Assembly (NCBI RefSeq): GCF_019175385.1
Contig: NC_083341.1
Coordinates: 63,335,800-63,399,799 of the forward strand
Origin: Lycium barbarum
Taxonomy: Eukaryota; Streptophyta; Magnoliopsida; Solanales; Solanaceae
DNA length: 64,000 bases
Direction: 5' to 3'
The notes beneath the pieces were generated by a model. It was not told the origin of the DNA, did not search any database, and saw only the letters and a program-made list of their open reading frames with translations. Below, piece after piece: positions 22,327-33,800 of this stretch (its first letter is position 1; every line of letters starts with the position of its first letter). A program made the translations under genes and the position numbers.

Positions 22327-24566
22327 TGTAAATGGTTCTTTTTGGGGATTTCGTATATTTCATTAGATCCGGAATGTCTATTATGACTTGGTATAGTAGT
22401 TGGTTCGGTTCCGAGGGACTCGAGGGCATTTTGGTCTTTTGGTTGGAAACTTAGTTTTAATGCGTTTGGTGTTGACCTAGTCAAGATGATCTCTTTTAGA
22501 ATTTCCGAGTGCGCAAGTGAGTTCATAGTGTGTTTTATTGCTATGATGCATATTTGGCTTGTATCTGGGAGGTTTCGGATGAGTCTCGGGTTTTCGGGGT
22601 GAAAGGGTGAAAAACTAGAAAATCTGGTTTTGAGTGATTTTGGCTTCGTTCTTTGCGTTCACGTAGGGGGAAAGGGGTCTCGGCGAGGTTAACTGACCAA
22701 TCGCGTTCGTGATGGGCTGGTCGTGTTCGTGTAGGCTTGGGCCAGGTTGAAGGTTGCGTTCGCGAGGTTGTCTCGTGTTCACGAAGAAGAAACAACATCT
22801 GGGCAGATTTTAAAAGGCTCATTTCTTGAGTTGACCTCTGATTCATATATTTGGCATTAGGAGCTCGGTTTGCTGGGATTTTGCAAGATACAAGTAAGTT
22901 CCTCATCTTCATATTTCGATTCATGAATTATTAAGGGCTTTCATGCTAGAAATCATGATTTGGATTGGGGAAATTGAGGGTTGATGAGACCTCGGCTTGA
23001 ACTAAGATTTTTTCAATTGAGCATGAAATTGATGTTGGATTTGATTAATTTTTTAAATATAGACTCTATAAATCACGGTTAAACTATTTATGGAACGAAT
23101 TTCGCATTTTGGCCTTCGTGGCTCAGAATCCTATCCATGTGACTTTTTGGGTTCAAATTTAAAGTATGTTAATATTGATATTATTGGATTCATATGACTT
23201 CCTGGAACAATAATTAGACCTTATTGAATCCACTTTTCCTACGAAATTGCGGTTTTGATCTTCGGGGTTTAGAACGGGGTTTTTGGGTTGACTTTCTAAA
23301 CTTGAATCTTTTATAAGGTCATATGGGTATCGTTTGGCACGTATTCTTACGTATAATATGTGTTTGAACAGATTGGAATCGTTCGGATACTAAGCATCAC
23401 TGTGATTTCGGACTCCTATTCTAGGCATGTTGAGACTATGAACCTTAACTTAAGTGATGGGGTAACCTAAGGGGTTCCGATACTTGTAAGGGGACGAGCA
23501 CTTGTATCAGATACCAGTGCCATGATAAGGGTATTTTCACGATTTCAATTGTATGGTCTGGTTTGAATATCATGTTTTGAGTATTAGCTGATAGCATAGA
23601 TTGATTCGTGTTTATGATTGGAATATGAGTCCCTTATTTATTGCTTCTATGCTTATTACTTGTCATATCTGTGATTGTATGTTCTCATCGCTCCTAAATA
23701 CTCGTTTGAAAGTGGAAAAAAGCTAAACATTGAGTCTTTATTGCTTAACTTGAATTCTTATGGTTGTGCATGTCATTATCATGCTTTACATAGTATCTCA
23801 TGTGCTTTTGAGGATATATTTGTGAAGTCTGAAGGGAAATGATTCTGGACGGAGTGATGATGATATTTTGGGCTAGATTAGCTATATGATAGGTAATGTG
23901 GGCCTAAGGGGCGAGTATTGTGGTTTCGAGCCTACGGGGCTGAGTACAGATATTGGAAACCCAAAATGGCTGAGACCCAATGTGATCTAAGAATGCCAGG
24001 TTGGTATATGGAGCTCGCGAGTGCCCCATGGGTCACATCTTATTGGTTTCCTTGTGTGTGTATGTCTTTTTTGGCTTGGTTATTTGATTTGCCTTAATTT
24101 CCCTTTGATGCTTGATGGACTTGAGGATTAGAAGCTTCACATAGGCTTATAACCTGAGATTATTGTGATTTATTGTGACTATTATTACTGTGGACTAATA
24201 GCAGTTAAGTATAGCGGTAGTAATCGTAGGTCAACCGTCATCTTTGTTTTCGTTAAGGTCAGTCGACGATCCGTAGCACCTGATCCTCTCCATCAATTTT
24301 TATTTCCTGTCTTTTTATTTCAGACAGCATTTGAGTACCATTTCAGACTTGTATCGCAACTTAGCAGTTTTTGTACTAGTGACACCAGATTTTGGGGGTT
24401 GTATTACTTATTCAGTATGACTGCGCTATTAAAGATATTTCAAGACTATAAATTGACTTGTACGATAATTTCTTATGATTAACCATCTTTTTGTAAATTT
24501 TGAATTGTGCATGACTTACTAACTTGGGGATGTTAGTGAAGCGGCTTATTAAAATGGGTAGTGACA
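22327..24566 (+). mobile_element. 3' LTR of the oldest element (family D)
   Basis: Begins TGTAAATGGTTC right after the chromodomain end and a purine-rich GTGGTGGATGA tract, and ends GGGTAGTGACA. Its layout recalls family C but its sequence is clearly different. It holds a hairpin CTGTC (24307-24311) with GACAG (24323-24327), in a context like stem 3 of the C LTRs. The matching 5' LTR is not in the window. The right flank starts TTACA. Confidence 0.75.
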
Positions 24567-24758
24567 TTACAATCGAAAAATATATGTTAGGATGGTTTCT
24601 TGGAAGATTTAACTTTTGGTGACAAAAAAGTCTCATAATTAGAAATGGTAACAAGTTTGATCAGCCAAGCTCAAACTTGTCTTAAAAATGTGATTAACTT
24701 AAATTGGGACTGAATTATAATTTTTAAAACTTATAATCTTTTACAAAATACACAAAAG
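24567..24758. other. AT-rich flank without recognisable genes
   Basis: Unique AT-rich sequence between the retrotransposon nest and the DUF1985/Ulp1 locus. It may belong to the 5' end of the transposon that carried that gene, but no terminal inverted repeat could be identified. Confidence 0.5.
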
Positions 24759-24883
24759 CCCATACACATTATACAAAAACATCTTCCAACCCACACACAT
24801 TATACAAAAACTCCTTCCAACCCATTCCCCCCCCCCCCCCACGACCCCAACTACTTGTTCATTTTATTTTAAAAAAAAAAAAA
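24759..24883. repeat. 31-bp tandem duplication with poly-C and poly-A runs
   Basis: Two 31-bp units sharing ACATTATACAAAAAC start at 24759 and 24790, with the start of a third at 24821. C14 follows at 24827-24840 and A13 at 24871-24883. These homopolymers are prone to length error. Confidence 0.8.
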
Positions 24884-24980
24884 GCAGTTCCCAGTTCGTC
24901 TCTGTCTCTCTCCGTTGTTGCTGCAAAAAACCGGCGACCGGCAACTACCATTGTTGCTGCTTGTTCCTCTTTCTCCATTG

Positions 24981-24995
24981 CTGCTGCTGCTGCTC

Positions 24996-25032
<37 letters not shown>
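24981..25032 (+). repeat. CTG and (TC)17 microsatellites
   Basis: A short CTG run (24981-24995) is followed by a pure (TC)17 run (24999-25032). CT-rich microsatellites are common in plant 5' leaders. A CAG-GTAAAC donor-like site follows at about 25059, so this may be the first untranslated exon of the DUF1985/Ulp1 locus (inference). Confidence 0.75.
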
Positions 25033-25036
<4 letters not shown>

Positions 25037-25361
25037 GCTGTTGCTTGTCTATTCATTCTCAGGTAAACTTTTTTTTTTCACTTAGTTCAAAAGTTAGGGT
25101 TTTGAAATCAGATTGTGAAAATGATGATTTTGGTTAGAGAAGATGAAGAAGAGCATGGGTTTTTCTTGAATGTTGTTTGTTTTATTATTGTTTCGTGTAT
25201 TTGTTGCACTTGTTGGGATTTGTGAGTTTGTAAATAGTGGTTGTGGTTGTGAAATTTTGGTTTTTGGTGTTGTTTTTGTTCTTTTTCTCCTTGTTGTTTC
25301 GAAAAAAAAAGGCTTGCAATTTTGTTGATGTTTTCCAACAACTGAGGTTACCTGTTGCAGG

Positions 25362-25705
25362 AAATTCAACACTTGTTTTACAGTTGCAAACATCTGCTAA
25401 GGTTGCATGGTTTTGTGTATTTTGTTTAAGTTGTGAGTGAGATTTGTGATGGTTGTGTGTTTGTAGTGAAATATATATGTTTTGTAGTTAAATTTAGATG
25501 TTTTTGTTGTTGTTGTTGTTGCAGCAAATTCATCACTTGTTTGACAGTTGCAAACATCTGCTGAGGTTGCATGGTTAAAAAAACCCTATTTGGTGTATTT
25601 TGTTTAAGTTGTGAGTGAGATTTGTGATGGTTGTGTGTTTGTAGTGAACTATAGATGTTTTGTAGTTAAATTTTGATGTTTTTGGTGTTGTTGTTGCTGT
25701 CATGG
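25362..25705 (+). repeat. tandem duplication of about 164-178 bp
   Basis: CAGTTGCAAACATCTGCT occurs at 25381 and 25545 (164 apart); TGTATTTTGTTTAAGTTG occurs at 25416 and 25594 (178 apart, because of a short A-rich insertion). The two copies are nearly identical, and (GTT)n separates them around 25506-25522. Confidence 0.8.
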
Positions 25706-25734
25706 TATGGTTTAGGAAAAGTTTTGATTTTATC

Positions 25735-25985
25735 CAACAGCTGTTGGATAAAATCAAAACAATTGTTGAGGTTTTTGCAGCAACTGAAGCAGTTGTTGTA
25801 GCATATTAACAAGCTGTTGTAAAAAATCAAAACAGTTGCTAAGTTGTTGCTACTGTTTTTCTATTTCCAACAAATTAAGATTCTGCTGCAACAAGTAATA
25901 AGTTATTGCAACAACTTCGTATTTTGTTGCGACATATTCTTAATCTGTTGCAACAACTGATTACTTCTTGCAACATATGCCTTTT
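25735..25985 (+). repeat. CAACAG/TTGCAA repeat block, 5' flank of the Ulp1-like locus
   Basis: Irregular units of CAACAG, GTTGTTGCA and TTGCAACAA, including a palindrome pair CCAACAG-CTGTTGG at about 25735-25747. It belongs to the same sequence family as the introns and 3' flank of the pseudogene. Codons that extend the coding frame upstream of 26053 lie in this repeat and are probably not real. Confidence 0.7.
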
Positions 25986-27602
25986 CCCTTTTTACTTTGA
26001 ATGTTGCACTAACCAATTAAAACTGTTATTCTATCTCCTGTGTGTAGATAAAATGGCTCCAGTTAAAAGAAAAGGAGAGAAACCAACTGAGGGAGAAAGT
26101 AGTAAAAGAGCTAAGGTGCAAACACCATTGGATAAACTTGTGACTGCTATTTGTCAATCAACAAATGAGGAAAGAGTTAGTGAAACTAGGGCTTCAAAAA
26201 GAGAGGAAACCCACGAAACCTCTATTGGGCATGAAAAACAAAGTGATAAAAATGAACAAAGTGAAGAAACTAGAGAAGAAAGTGAAAAAGATGATGAAAA
26301 ATCTACTGAAGGAGATGAAGAAAATGAAGAAAATGCTGAAGGAGATGAAGAAGAAGGAGATGATGAAGAAGTAGGTGAAGAAGAAGGAGATGAAGAAGAA
26401 GGAGATGAAGGGGATGAAGGAGCTGAAGGGGATGAAGGAGGTGAAGAAGATGTAGAAACTGAAAATGATAATGAAGAAGAAGAAGAATCAACAGATCAGA
26501 CCTTAGCCGAGTTAAGAAGAAAAAGGAAATATAATGTGGATTCCAATCTTGTTGAGTCTTCTAGTATTGCCACATATCCCAATAGACCTTCGATTGAGGA
26601 GGTCGTTAAGAGTTTCAGCATTGAAAAGTATGGCCTGACGATGCCGCTGAATGGAAATAAGGATTTGTCCGGTGATTTTGTGGTTAGATAAAGCATGGGC
26701 AAGGGCTTTGACACCTTCAGGGGCATTCTCCGACAGCAGGGGTTGGAGAATTTCTTTAGGGCTAGCTGCTTTGGGCTCTATTTATATTTGCCTGAAGATA
26801 GCGGTGCCTGATTTCAAATGACAATGGTTTCTGAGATTTTGAAGCGTAGGATTATTTGTGATAGAAAGGATGAGATTTGGATCAATTACTGTGGCATGCC
26901 GGTTTGCTTTAGCATGAAAGAGTTTGCCATAGTTACCGGATTGAGATGTTATCCTTGCGATCCTCTTCCTACTGTTGTATTAACCAAGCCAACCCGGACT
27001 CCCAAGGCAGCCAAGAAAGCAAAGGGTTCCAAAGCTAAGAATGATGTCTCTTTGGTAAACTTAGTGGGAAAGAGCTACATTCAAAAGAAATTGTTGCAAG
27101 ATTTGGAGTCCAAAACCTTCTCGAAAAAGCATAAGGAGGCACTGTGCTTAGTTTGGTTTGTGCACAGTGTTCTTTGGGCAAGAGACGTAAACTACAACAT
27201 ACCGCTTGGATTGATTAAACTTGCTGCGGACTATGATGCCTTCAACAACTATGCCTGGGGTTTTAAATGCTTTAGCTTGACTGTTGAATATTTGATGAAG
27301 GATTGGAAGCCAACGGGGAAGACACAAAACCTATATGGCTTCCTTTGGGCTTTCATGGTAATTTTCTTCAATGTTTTATCTTTTTTTTTTTTTTGGTATT
27401 TCAATCACTATTTTGATTTTTGATGGCATCTTTTTTTCTAGGCTTGGGCATTTGAAGTCATTCCTCACCTCAGGCATCAAGTCAAGGAATACTCCGAAGA
27501 AGTTACCTATCCAAGAATTCTTAGATGGTTCACTGCCAGGAACAACACAAAATTGAGTGTTGACCTTTTCAACCCCCCTAAGGAAGTTGTAAGCATTAGA
27601 AC

Positions 27603-28131
27603 ACAACAGACGACTAGTTGTTGCAACAGCTTTATAATCTGTTGCAACAACACATGCATCTGTTGCAACAAGTTATGCATCTGTTGGACAATGTCCAACA
27701 AATGATTAACCTGTTGCAACAAGTTACCCAACAGATGAATCTGTTATAACATGCAACTAGTTTTTTACAACAGATGATTAACCTGCTGCAACAAGTTACC
27801 CATCTGCTGGAAAATGTCAAACAGATGATAAACCTGCTGCAACAAGTTGCCAATCTGTTGGACAATTTCCAACAAGTACCAAAGTTGTTGCAACATATCA
27901 CTTTATTTGCTAATTTGATAACTTCTGAATCTGTTACAGTAAGTTTTTACAACAAGTACAATAATCTGTTGCAGCAAATTACTAATCTGTTATACAATAT
28001 CCAACAAATGATCAACCTGCTGCAACAAGTTACCCATCTGTTGGAAAATTTCCAACAGATGAGATACCTGCTGCAACAAGTTACCTATCTGTTGGACATT
28101 GTCCAATAGATATGTGACCTTTTGCAATAAC
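27603..28131 (+). repeat. palindromic CAACAG repeats filling intron 2
   Basis: Some 500 bp of units such as CTGTTGCAACAAGTTACC and GTCCAACAAATGATTAACC. The core TTGTTGCAACAA or CTGTTGCAACAG is its own reverse complement, so both strands show long Leu-Gln-rich frames that are not genes. The block lies between donor GTAAGC (27589) and acceptor TTGTAG (28206). Confidence 0.8.
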
Positions 28132-29170
28132 CTGATAACTTGTATTAAATAGGTTTTGCTTTTTATGATTTAGCACCATTATGATATATCTACTTTCTTG
28201 TTGTAGTTGTGAACCCATGGCTTGTCCCAACAATAAGAGAGTTAGAGATGCCATGCCTTGTCACCTTTGTGCCCATAGAATTTGTGCCTGACAGATTGGT
28301 TGATGGGTTCAAAGAGGAATTGGCTGGAGTGACAGCCATCACTAGGGTTGATGATATTTTAGCTGGTGGTGGTGGTCATGTTGCTGGTGGTCATGTTGTT
28401 GTTGGTGCTGGTGGTTATGTTGTTGTTGATGATGTTGGTGGTGTTGATGTTGTTGGTGGTGCTGTTCGGCCTGTTGATGTTGTTGTTGTTGTTGGTGGTG
28501 GTGGTGATGTCCCAGCAAGTATAGCTGGGGAAAAATTAAGAGAAGATGATGCTAATATTGCTGGATTTACTCCAGTTGCTGGATTTAGCAATTTTTCCAG
28601 ATTTGGTGGTAATTTTAGTGTTGGTGGATTGAGTGTTAGAATATTTGTTGATGTTGGTGCCGGTACCTCTAAGGTGCCCTCATGTGCTTGTGAGTGCACC
28701 ACTTGCAAGGATAAAATGGATAATTTGATTAGAAAGGTGAAGGAATTGGTGCAGCCCCAAGAAGCCACAAGAACTTCTATCTAGAGGTTGATATCCAAGA
28801 GGGGTATCAATCCATCAAAGAATCTTTCCTCACCTTATACTCCTGTTCATGTTCGGAGGAGGGGCAAAGCAATTGCCAAGGCACTTGCATCAGGTAGATC
28901 AAGAAAATCTGTTGCTACTCCTAGTAAGTCAATTGAGACTCGTCTTCTTGATGTTGGGCCAAAAGCGATAAAGAAGGTGGAAATTTTCAAGCCTGTACAT
29001 GCCCAAAGAAAGAAAAAGGTTGAGACTGCAATCAAGTCCAAAAAGAGTGGGAAAATCATGTACTCAATGCATGAATTTGAAGCAGCAGACTTCAAGGCTT
29101 TGACAAACATGTAAATTTGGTGGGAGGATTGGGTAAGTTTCAAAACTTGTATATATCTATCTAATTCAGT

Positions 29171-29275
29171 ATGTTGTTGCAACAAGTAGATAATCTATTG
29201 CAACACGTTAACTAGCTGTTGCAACAAGTAGATAATCTGTTGAATCTGTTGCAGCAAGTAACTAACTGTTTTACA
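29171..29275 (+). repeat. palindromic CAACAG repeats in intron 3
   Basis: A shorter block of the same repeat (GTTGCAACAAGTAGATAATC, twice) inside the intron running from donor GTAAGT (29133) to acceptor TTTAG (29288). Confidence 0.75.
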
Positions 29276-29961
29276 ACTTTTACTTTAGTATGTAGATGAA
29301 GTCCTTCTTCTAATGCGTATGAGGAAAATCAATTTCCCTGAGTACTATGATTCCACTGACATAATCCTGGACCTCAACTTTTACAACAACATGTCTAAGA
29401 GGTATGCAGAATTGACAAAAGAGAGTACAGTTTCGAATGCCGTGCCTCTGAAGGTTAGACTTGCTAAATTCAAGTGGGATGATGATATGGTCGATATTAT
29501 AGGGGTGTTAGACCCTACCCGGGTGGCTGCTCGTGGGCTGGTGCAAAGAGGGTTTTAACAGTGATGAATATTAATGTCACACATTTTGTCACTCTTGAGT
29601 TCATGATTGAAGGGGGAGTGGTAAATGTTTATGACTGCAACATCCCTGTCTACGAAGAATCTGATTTCTTTTGTTTCATGGAGCCGGTAATGGAATTGTG
29701 GCCCAAGTTATTGAAATAGAGTGGCATGTTCGCACACTGCCTGCAAAGTTACTCAACGAATCGTGGGAATTCAAGAGGCTATAGAATCTCCCCCGCAATG
29801 TCACTAGTAGGGCACGTGGTTCGTGGTCAATTGCTTTTATGGAGGCTTTGCTTGCCGGCACAACTGTGACAAAGCCCAAAAGTCTAATTAGCGACAACTC
29901 AGTTGGGAGGATGCAATGGAGATGGGCATTAGGTGTCGCTGAAAAGGTGTTGGAGCCCTAA

Positions 29962-30205
29962 GATGGGTTGATAAACAGTTTATTGATTTTGCATTTTTTG
30001 GAGCCAAAATGTGGCCTGTTGAACAATTTAAGTATCTATTGGGAGTTGTTTTTTATGACATTATGTAATTTAAGTATATATTAAGTGTTCAGTACTTTTC
30101 CAAGACATTTTGTTAAGTATATATTAGGTGTTCATTATTTAAGTTGTATTCAATACATTATGTTCAGTAGTTCCCGTAGTTTTAAACAAGTCACAAAATA
30201 TAACA
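29962..30205. other. 3' flank of the Ulp1-like pseudogene
   Basis: AT-rich sequence with one direct repeat, TAAGTATATATTARGTGTTC at about 30071 and 30114, 43 bp apart. No other feature seen. Confidence 0.5.
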
Positions 30206-30776
30206 GCTATTGAAGAAGTTGCAACAACTGACCCATCTGTTGCAACAAGTTTGTAATATGTTGCAACAGATGAGTAAGTTGTTGCAACAAGTTGGTAATC
30301 TGTTGCAACAGATGAGTCAGTTGTTGCAACAAGATGTACATCTGTTGCAACAGATGATTCGGTTGTTGCAACATAAGGGTCAGTTGTTGCGAGAAATCTA
30401 ACTGCTGTTGAAGAAGTTGCAACAACTAACCAATCTGTTGCAACAAGTTTGTAATCTGTTACAACAGATAAGTAAGTTGTTGCAACAACTTACTCATCTG
30501 TTGCAACAGATGGTCCAGTTGTTGCAACAACTTACTCATCTGTTGCAACAGATGGTCCAGTTATTGCAACATATGGGTCAGTTGTTGCGATAAATCTAAC
30601 TGCTGTTGAAGAAGTTCCAACAAGTTGATAATTTGTTGCAACAAGTTTCTGATCTGTTACAACAGATGAGTCAGTTGTTGCAACAAATCATCCAGTTGTT
30701 GAAGAAATTGCAACAGATGGGTTAGTTGTTGCAACAAATTGGTAATATGTTGCAACAACTGCATTATCTGTTGTAA
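30206..30776. repeat. CAACAG palindrome array with 198-bp superunits
   Basis: TGAAGAAGTT recurs at 30211, 30409 and 30607, exactly 198 bp apart. Each superunit is filled with 12-bp palindromes (TTGTTGCAACAA, CTGTTGCAACAG) spaced about 18 bp apart; 198 is 11 times 18. A last partial unit starts at 30700. The long Gln-Leu-rich frames on both strands follow from the palindromic unit. Confidence 0.85.
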
Positions 30777-30800
30777 TGGATAAGTAAACTGTTTAAACTA

Positions 30801-33800
30801 GGAACATTTAGTAAACAATAAATATCATTAGTTTTCTTTGTTTACACCTAAATATGGGCGAATCAACTAGTTCTCATCAAATTTCTCCAACGATCGCTCG
30901 ATTTGGGAAGTATACGCTTTGTTGATCATACATCCTGACTAAGAATACCATCAAATTGGTTAGAAACATTTAGTAAACAATAAATATCATTGGTTTTCTT
31001 TGTTTACACCTAAATATGGGATAATATAGTAGTTCTCATCAAATTTCTCCAACGATCGCTCGGTTTGGGAAGTATACGCTTTGTTGATCATACATCCTGA
31101 CTCAGAATACAATCATATTGGTTCGAAAGATTTAGTAAACAATAAATATCATTGGTTTTCTTTGTTTACACCTAAATATGGGCAAATCAGATAGTTCTCA
31201 TCAAATTTCTCCAACGATCGCTCGATTTGGGAAGTATACGCTTTGTTGGTCATACATCCTGACTCAGAATACCATCAAATTGGTTAGGAACATTTAGTAA
31301 ACAATAAATATCATTGGTTTTCTTTGTTTACACCTAAATATGGGCGAATCAAGTAGTTCTCATCAAATTACACCAACGATCGCTCGATTTGGGAAGTTTA
31401 GGCTTTGTTGATCATACATCTTGACTCAGAATACCATCAAATTGGTTAGAAACATTTAGTAAACAATAAATATAATTGGTTTTCTTTTTTTACACCTAAA
31501 TATGGGCAAATCAGATAGTTCTCATCAAATTTCTCCAACAATCGCTCGATTTGGGAAGTATACGCTTTGTTGATCATACATCCTGACTCAGAATACCATC
31601 AAATTGGTTAGAAACATTTAGTAAACAATAAATATCATTGGTTTTCTGTGTTTACACCTAAATATGGGCAAATCAGATAGTTCTCATCAAATTTCTCCAA
31701 CGATCGCTCGATTTGGGAAGTATACGCTTTGTTGATCATACATCCTGACTCAGAATACCATCAAATTGGTTAGGAACATTTAGTAAACAATAAATATCAT
31801 TGGTTTTCTTTGTTTACACCTAAATATGGGCGAATAAAGTATTTCTCATCAAATTACACCAACGATCGCTCGATTTGGGTAGTATACACTTCGTTGATCA
31901 TACATCCTGACTCAGAATACCATCAAATTGGTTAGGAGCATATAGTAAACAATAAATATCATTGGTTTTCTTTGTTTACACCTAATTATGGGACAATCAA
32001 GTAGTTCTCATCAAATTACACCAACGAGCGCTCGATTTGGGAAGTTTACGCTTTGTTGATCATACATCCTGACTCAGAATACCATCAAATTGGTTAGAAA
32101 CATTTAGTAAACAATAAATATCATTGGTTTTCTTTGTTTACACCTAAATATGGGCTAATCAAGTAGTTCTCATCAAATTTCTCCAACGATCGCTCGATTT
32201 GGGAAGTATACGCTTTGTTTATTATACATCCTGACTCAGAATACCATCAAATTTGTTAGAAACATTTAGTAAACAATAAATATCATTGGTTTTCTTTGTT
32301 TACACCTAAATATGGGCAAATCAGATAGTTCTCATCAAATATGTCCAACGATCGCTCGATTTGGGAAGTATACGCTTTGTTGATCATACATCCTGATTCA
32401 GAATACCATCAAATTGGTTAGGAACATTTAGTAAACAATAAATATCATTGGTTTTCTTTGTTTACACCTAAATATGGGCGAATAAAGTAGTTCTCATCAA
32501 ATTACACCAACGATCGCTCGATTTGGGTAGTATACACTTTGTTGATCATACATCCTGACTCAGAATACCATCAAATTGGTTAGGAGCATATAGTAAACAA
32601 TAAATATCATTGGTTTTCTTTGTTTACACCTAATTATGGGAGAATCAAGTAGTTCTCATCAAATTACACCAACGAGCGCTCGATGATGGAAGTTTACGCT
32701 TTGTTGATCATACATCCTGACTCAGAATACCATCATATTGGTTAGAAACATTTAGTAAACAATAAATATCATTGGTTTTCTTTGTTTACACCTAAATATG
32801 GGCAAATCAGATAGTTCTCGTCAAATTTCTCCAACGAGCGCTCGATTTGGGAAGTATACGCTTTGTTGATCATACATCCTGACTAAGAATACCATCAAAT
32901 TGGTTAGAAACATTTAGTAAACAATACATATCATTGGTTTTCTTTGTTTACACCTAAATATGGGATAATCAAGTAGTTCTCATCAAATTTCTCCAACGAT
33001 CGCTCGGTTTGGGAAGTATACGCTTTGTTGATCATACATCCTGACTCAGAATACAATCATATTGGTTCGAAAGATTTAGTAAACAATAAATATCATTGGT
33101 TTTCTTTGTTTACACCTAAATATGGGCAAATCAGATAGTTCTCATCAAATATCTCCAACGATCGCTCGATTTGGGAAGTATACGCTTTCTTGGTCATACA
33201 TCCTGACTCAGAATACCATCAAATTGGTTAGGAACATTTAGTAAACAATAAATATCATTGGTTTTCTTTGTTTACACCTAAATATGGGCGAATCAAGTAG
33301 TTCTCATCAAATTACACCAACGATCGCTCGATTTGGGAAGTTTAGGCTTTGTTGATCATACATCCTGACTCAGAATACCATCAAATTGGTTAGAAACATT
33401 TAGTAAACAATAAATATCATTGGTTTTCTTTGTTTACACCTAAATATGGGCAAATCAGATAGTTCTCATCAAATTTCTCCAACGATCGCTCGATTTGGGA
33501 AGTATACGCTTTGTTGATCATACATCCTGACTCAGAATACCATCAAATTGGTTAGAAACATTTAGTAAACAATAAATATCATTGGTTTTCTTTGTTTACA
33601 CCTAAATATGGGCAAATCAGATAGTTCTCATCAAATTTCTCCAACGATCGCTCGATTTGGGAAGTATACGCTTTGTTGATCATACATCCTGACTCAGAAT
33701 ACCATCAAATTGGTTAGGAACATTTAGTAAACAATAAATATCATTGGTTTTCTTTGTTTACACCTAAATATGGGCGAATAAAGTAGTTCTCATCAAATTA

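Larger units (their letters stand above)
26053..29961 (+). pseudogene. DUF1985/Ulp1-like cysteine protease gene, broken
   Basis: Relic of a plant DUF1985-Ulp1 (C48 SUMO-protease-like) gene of the kind carried by transposons. Exon 1 (26053-27357) encodes a basic KRKGEK start, an acidic Glu-rich tract (about 26260-26490) and the DUF1985 core (DEIWINYCGMPVCF, EFAIVTGLRCYP). Exon 2 (27442-27588) has AWAFEVIPHL. Exon 3 (about 28207-29132) has NPWLVPT, a Gly/Val repeat, a CxCxxC motif and KRGINPSK. Exon 4 starts at 29289 (YVDEVLLLMRMRK). Catalytic His (29582) and Asp (29633) lie 17 residues apart, as in the family, but TGG/Trp at 29824 stands where the catalytic Cys is expected. In-frame stops lie at 26689, 26809, 28782 and 29112, a frame shift near 29535, another after 29717, and a stop near 29785. 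Intron 2 has a phase mismatch of one base. Original function would be SUMO-type deconjugation; the present copy cannot encode it. Confidence 0.85.

Noticed and set aside
25906..26052. 49-codon upstream extension of the DUF1985 frame
   Set aside because: It runs through CAACAG repeat and AT-rich sequence; the MAPVKRK start at 26053 is the natural one.
30207..30593. Leu-Gln repeat proteins on both strands
   Set aside because: They arise from a palindromic 12-bp repeat, which gives the same kind of frame on either strand; no start context or conserved domain.
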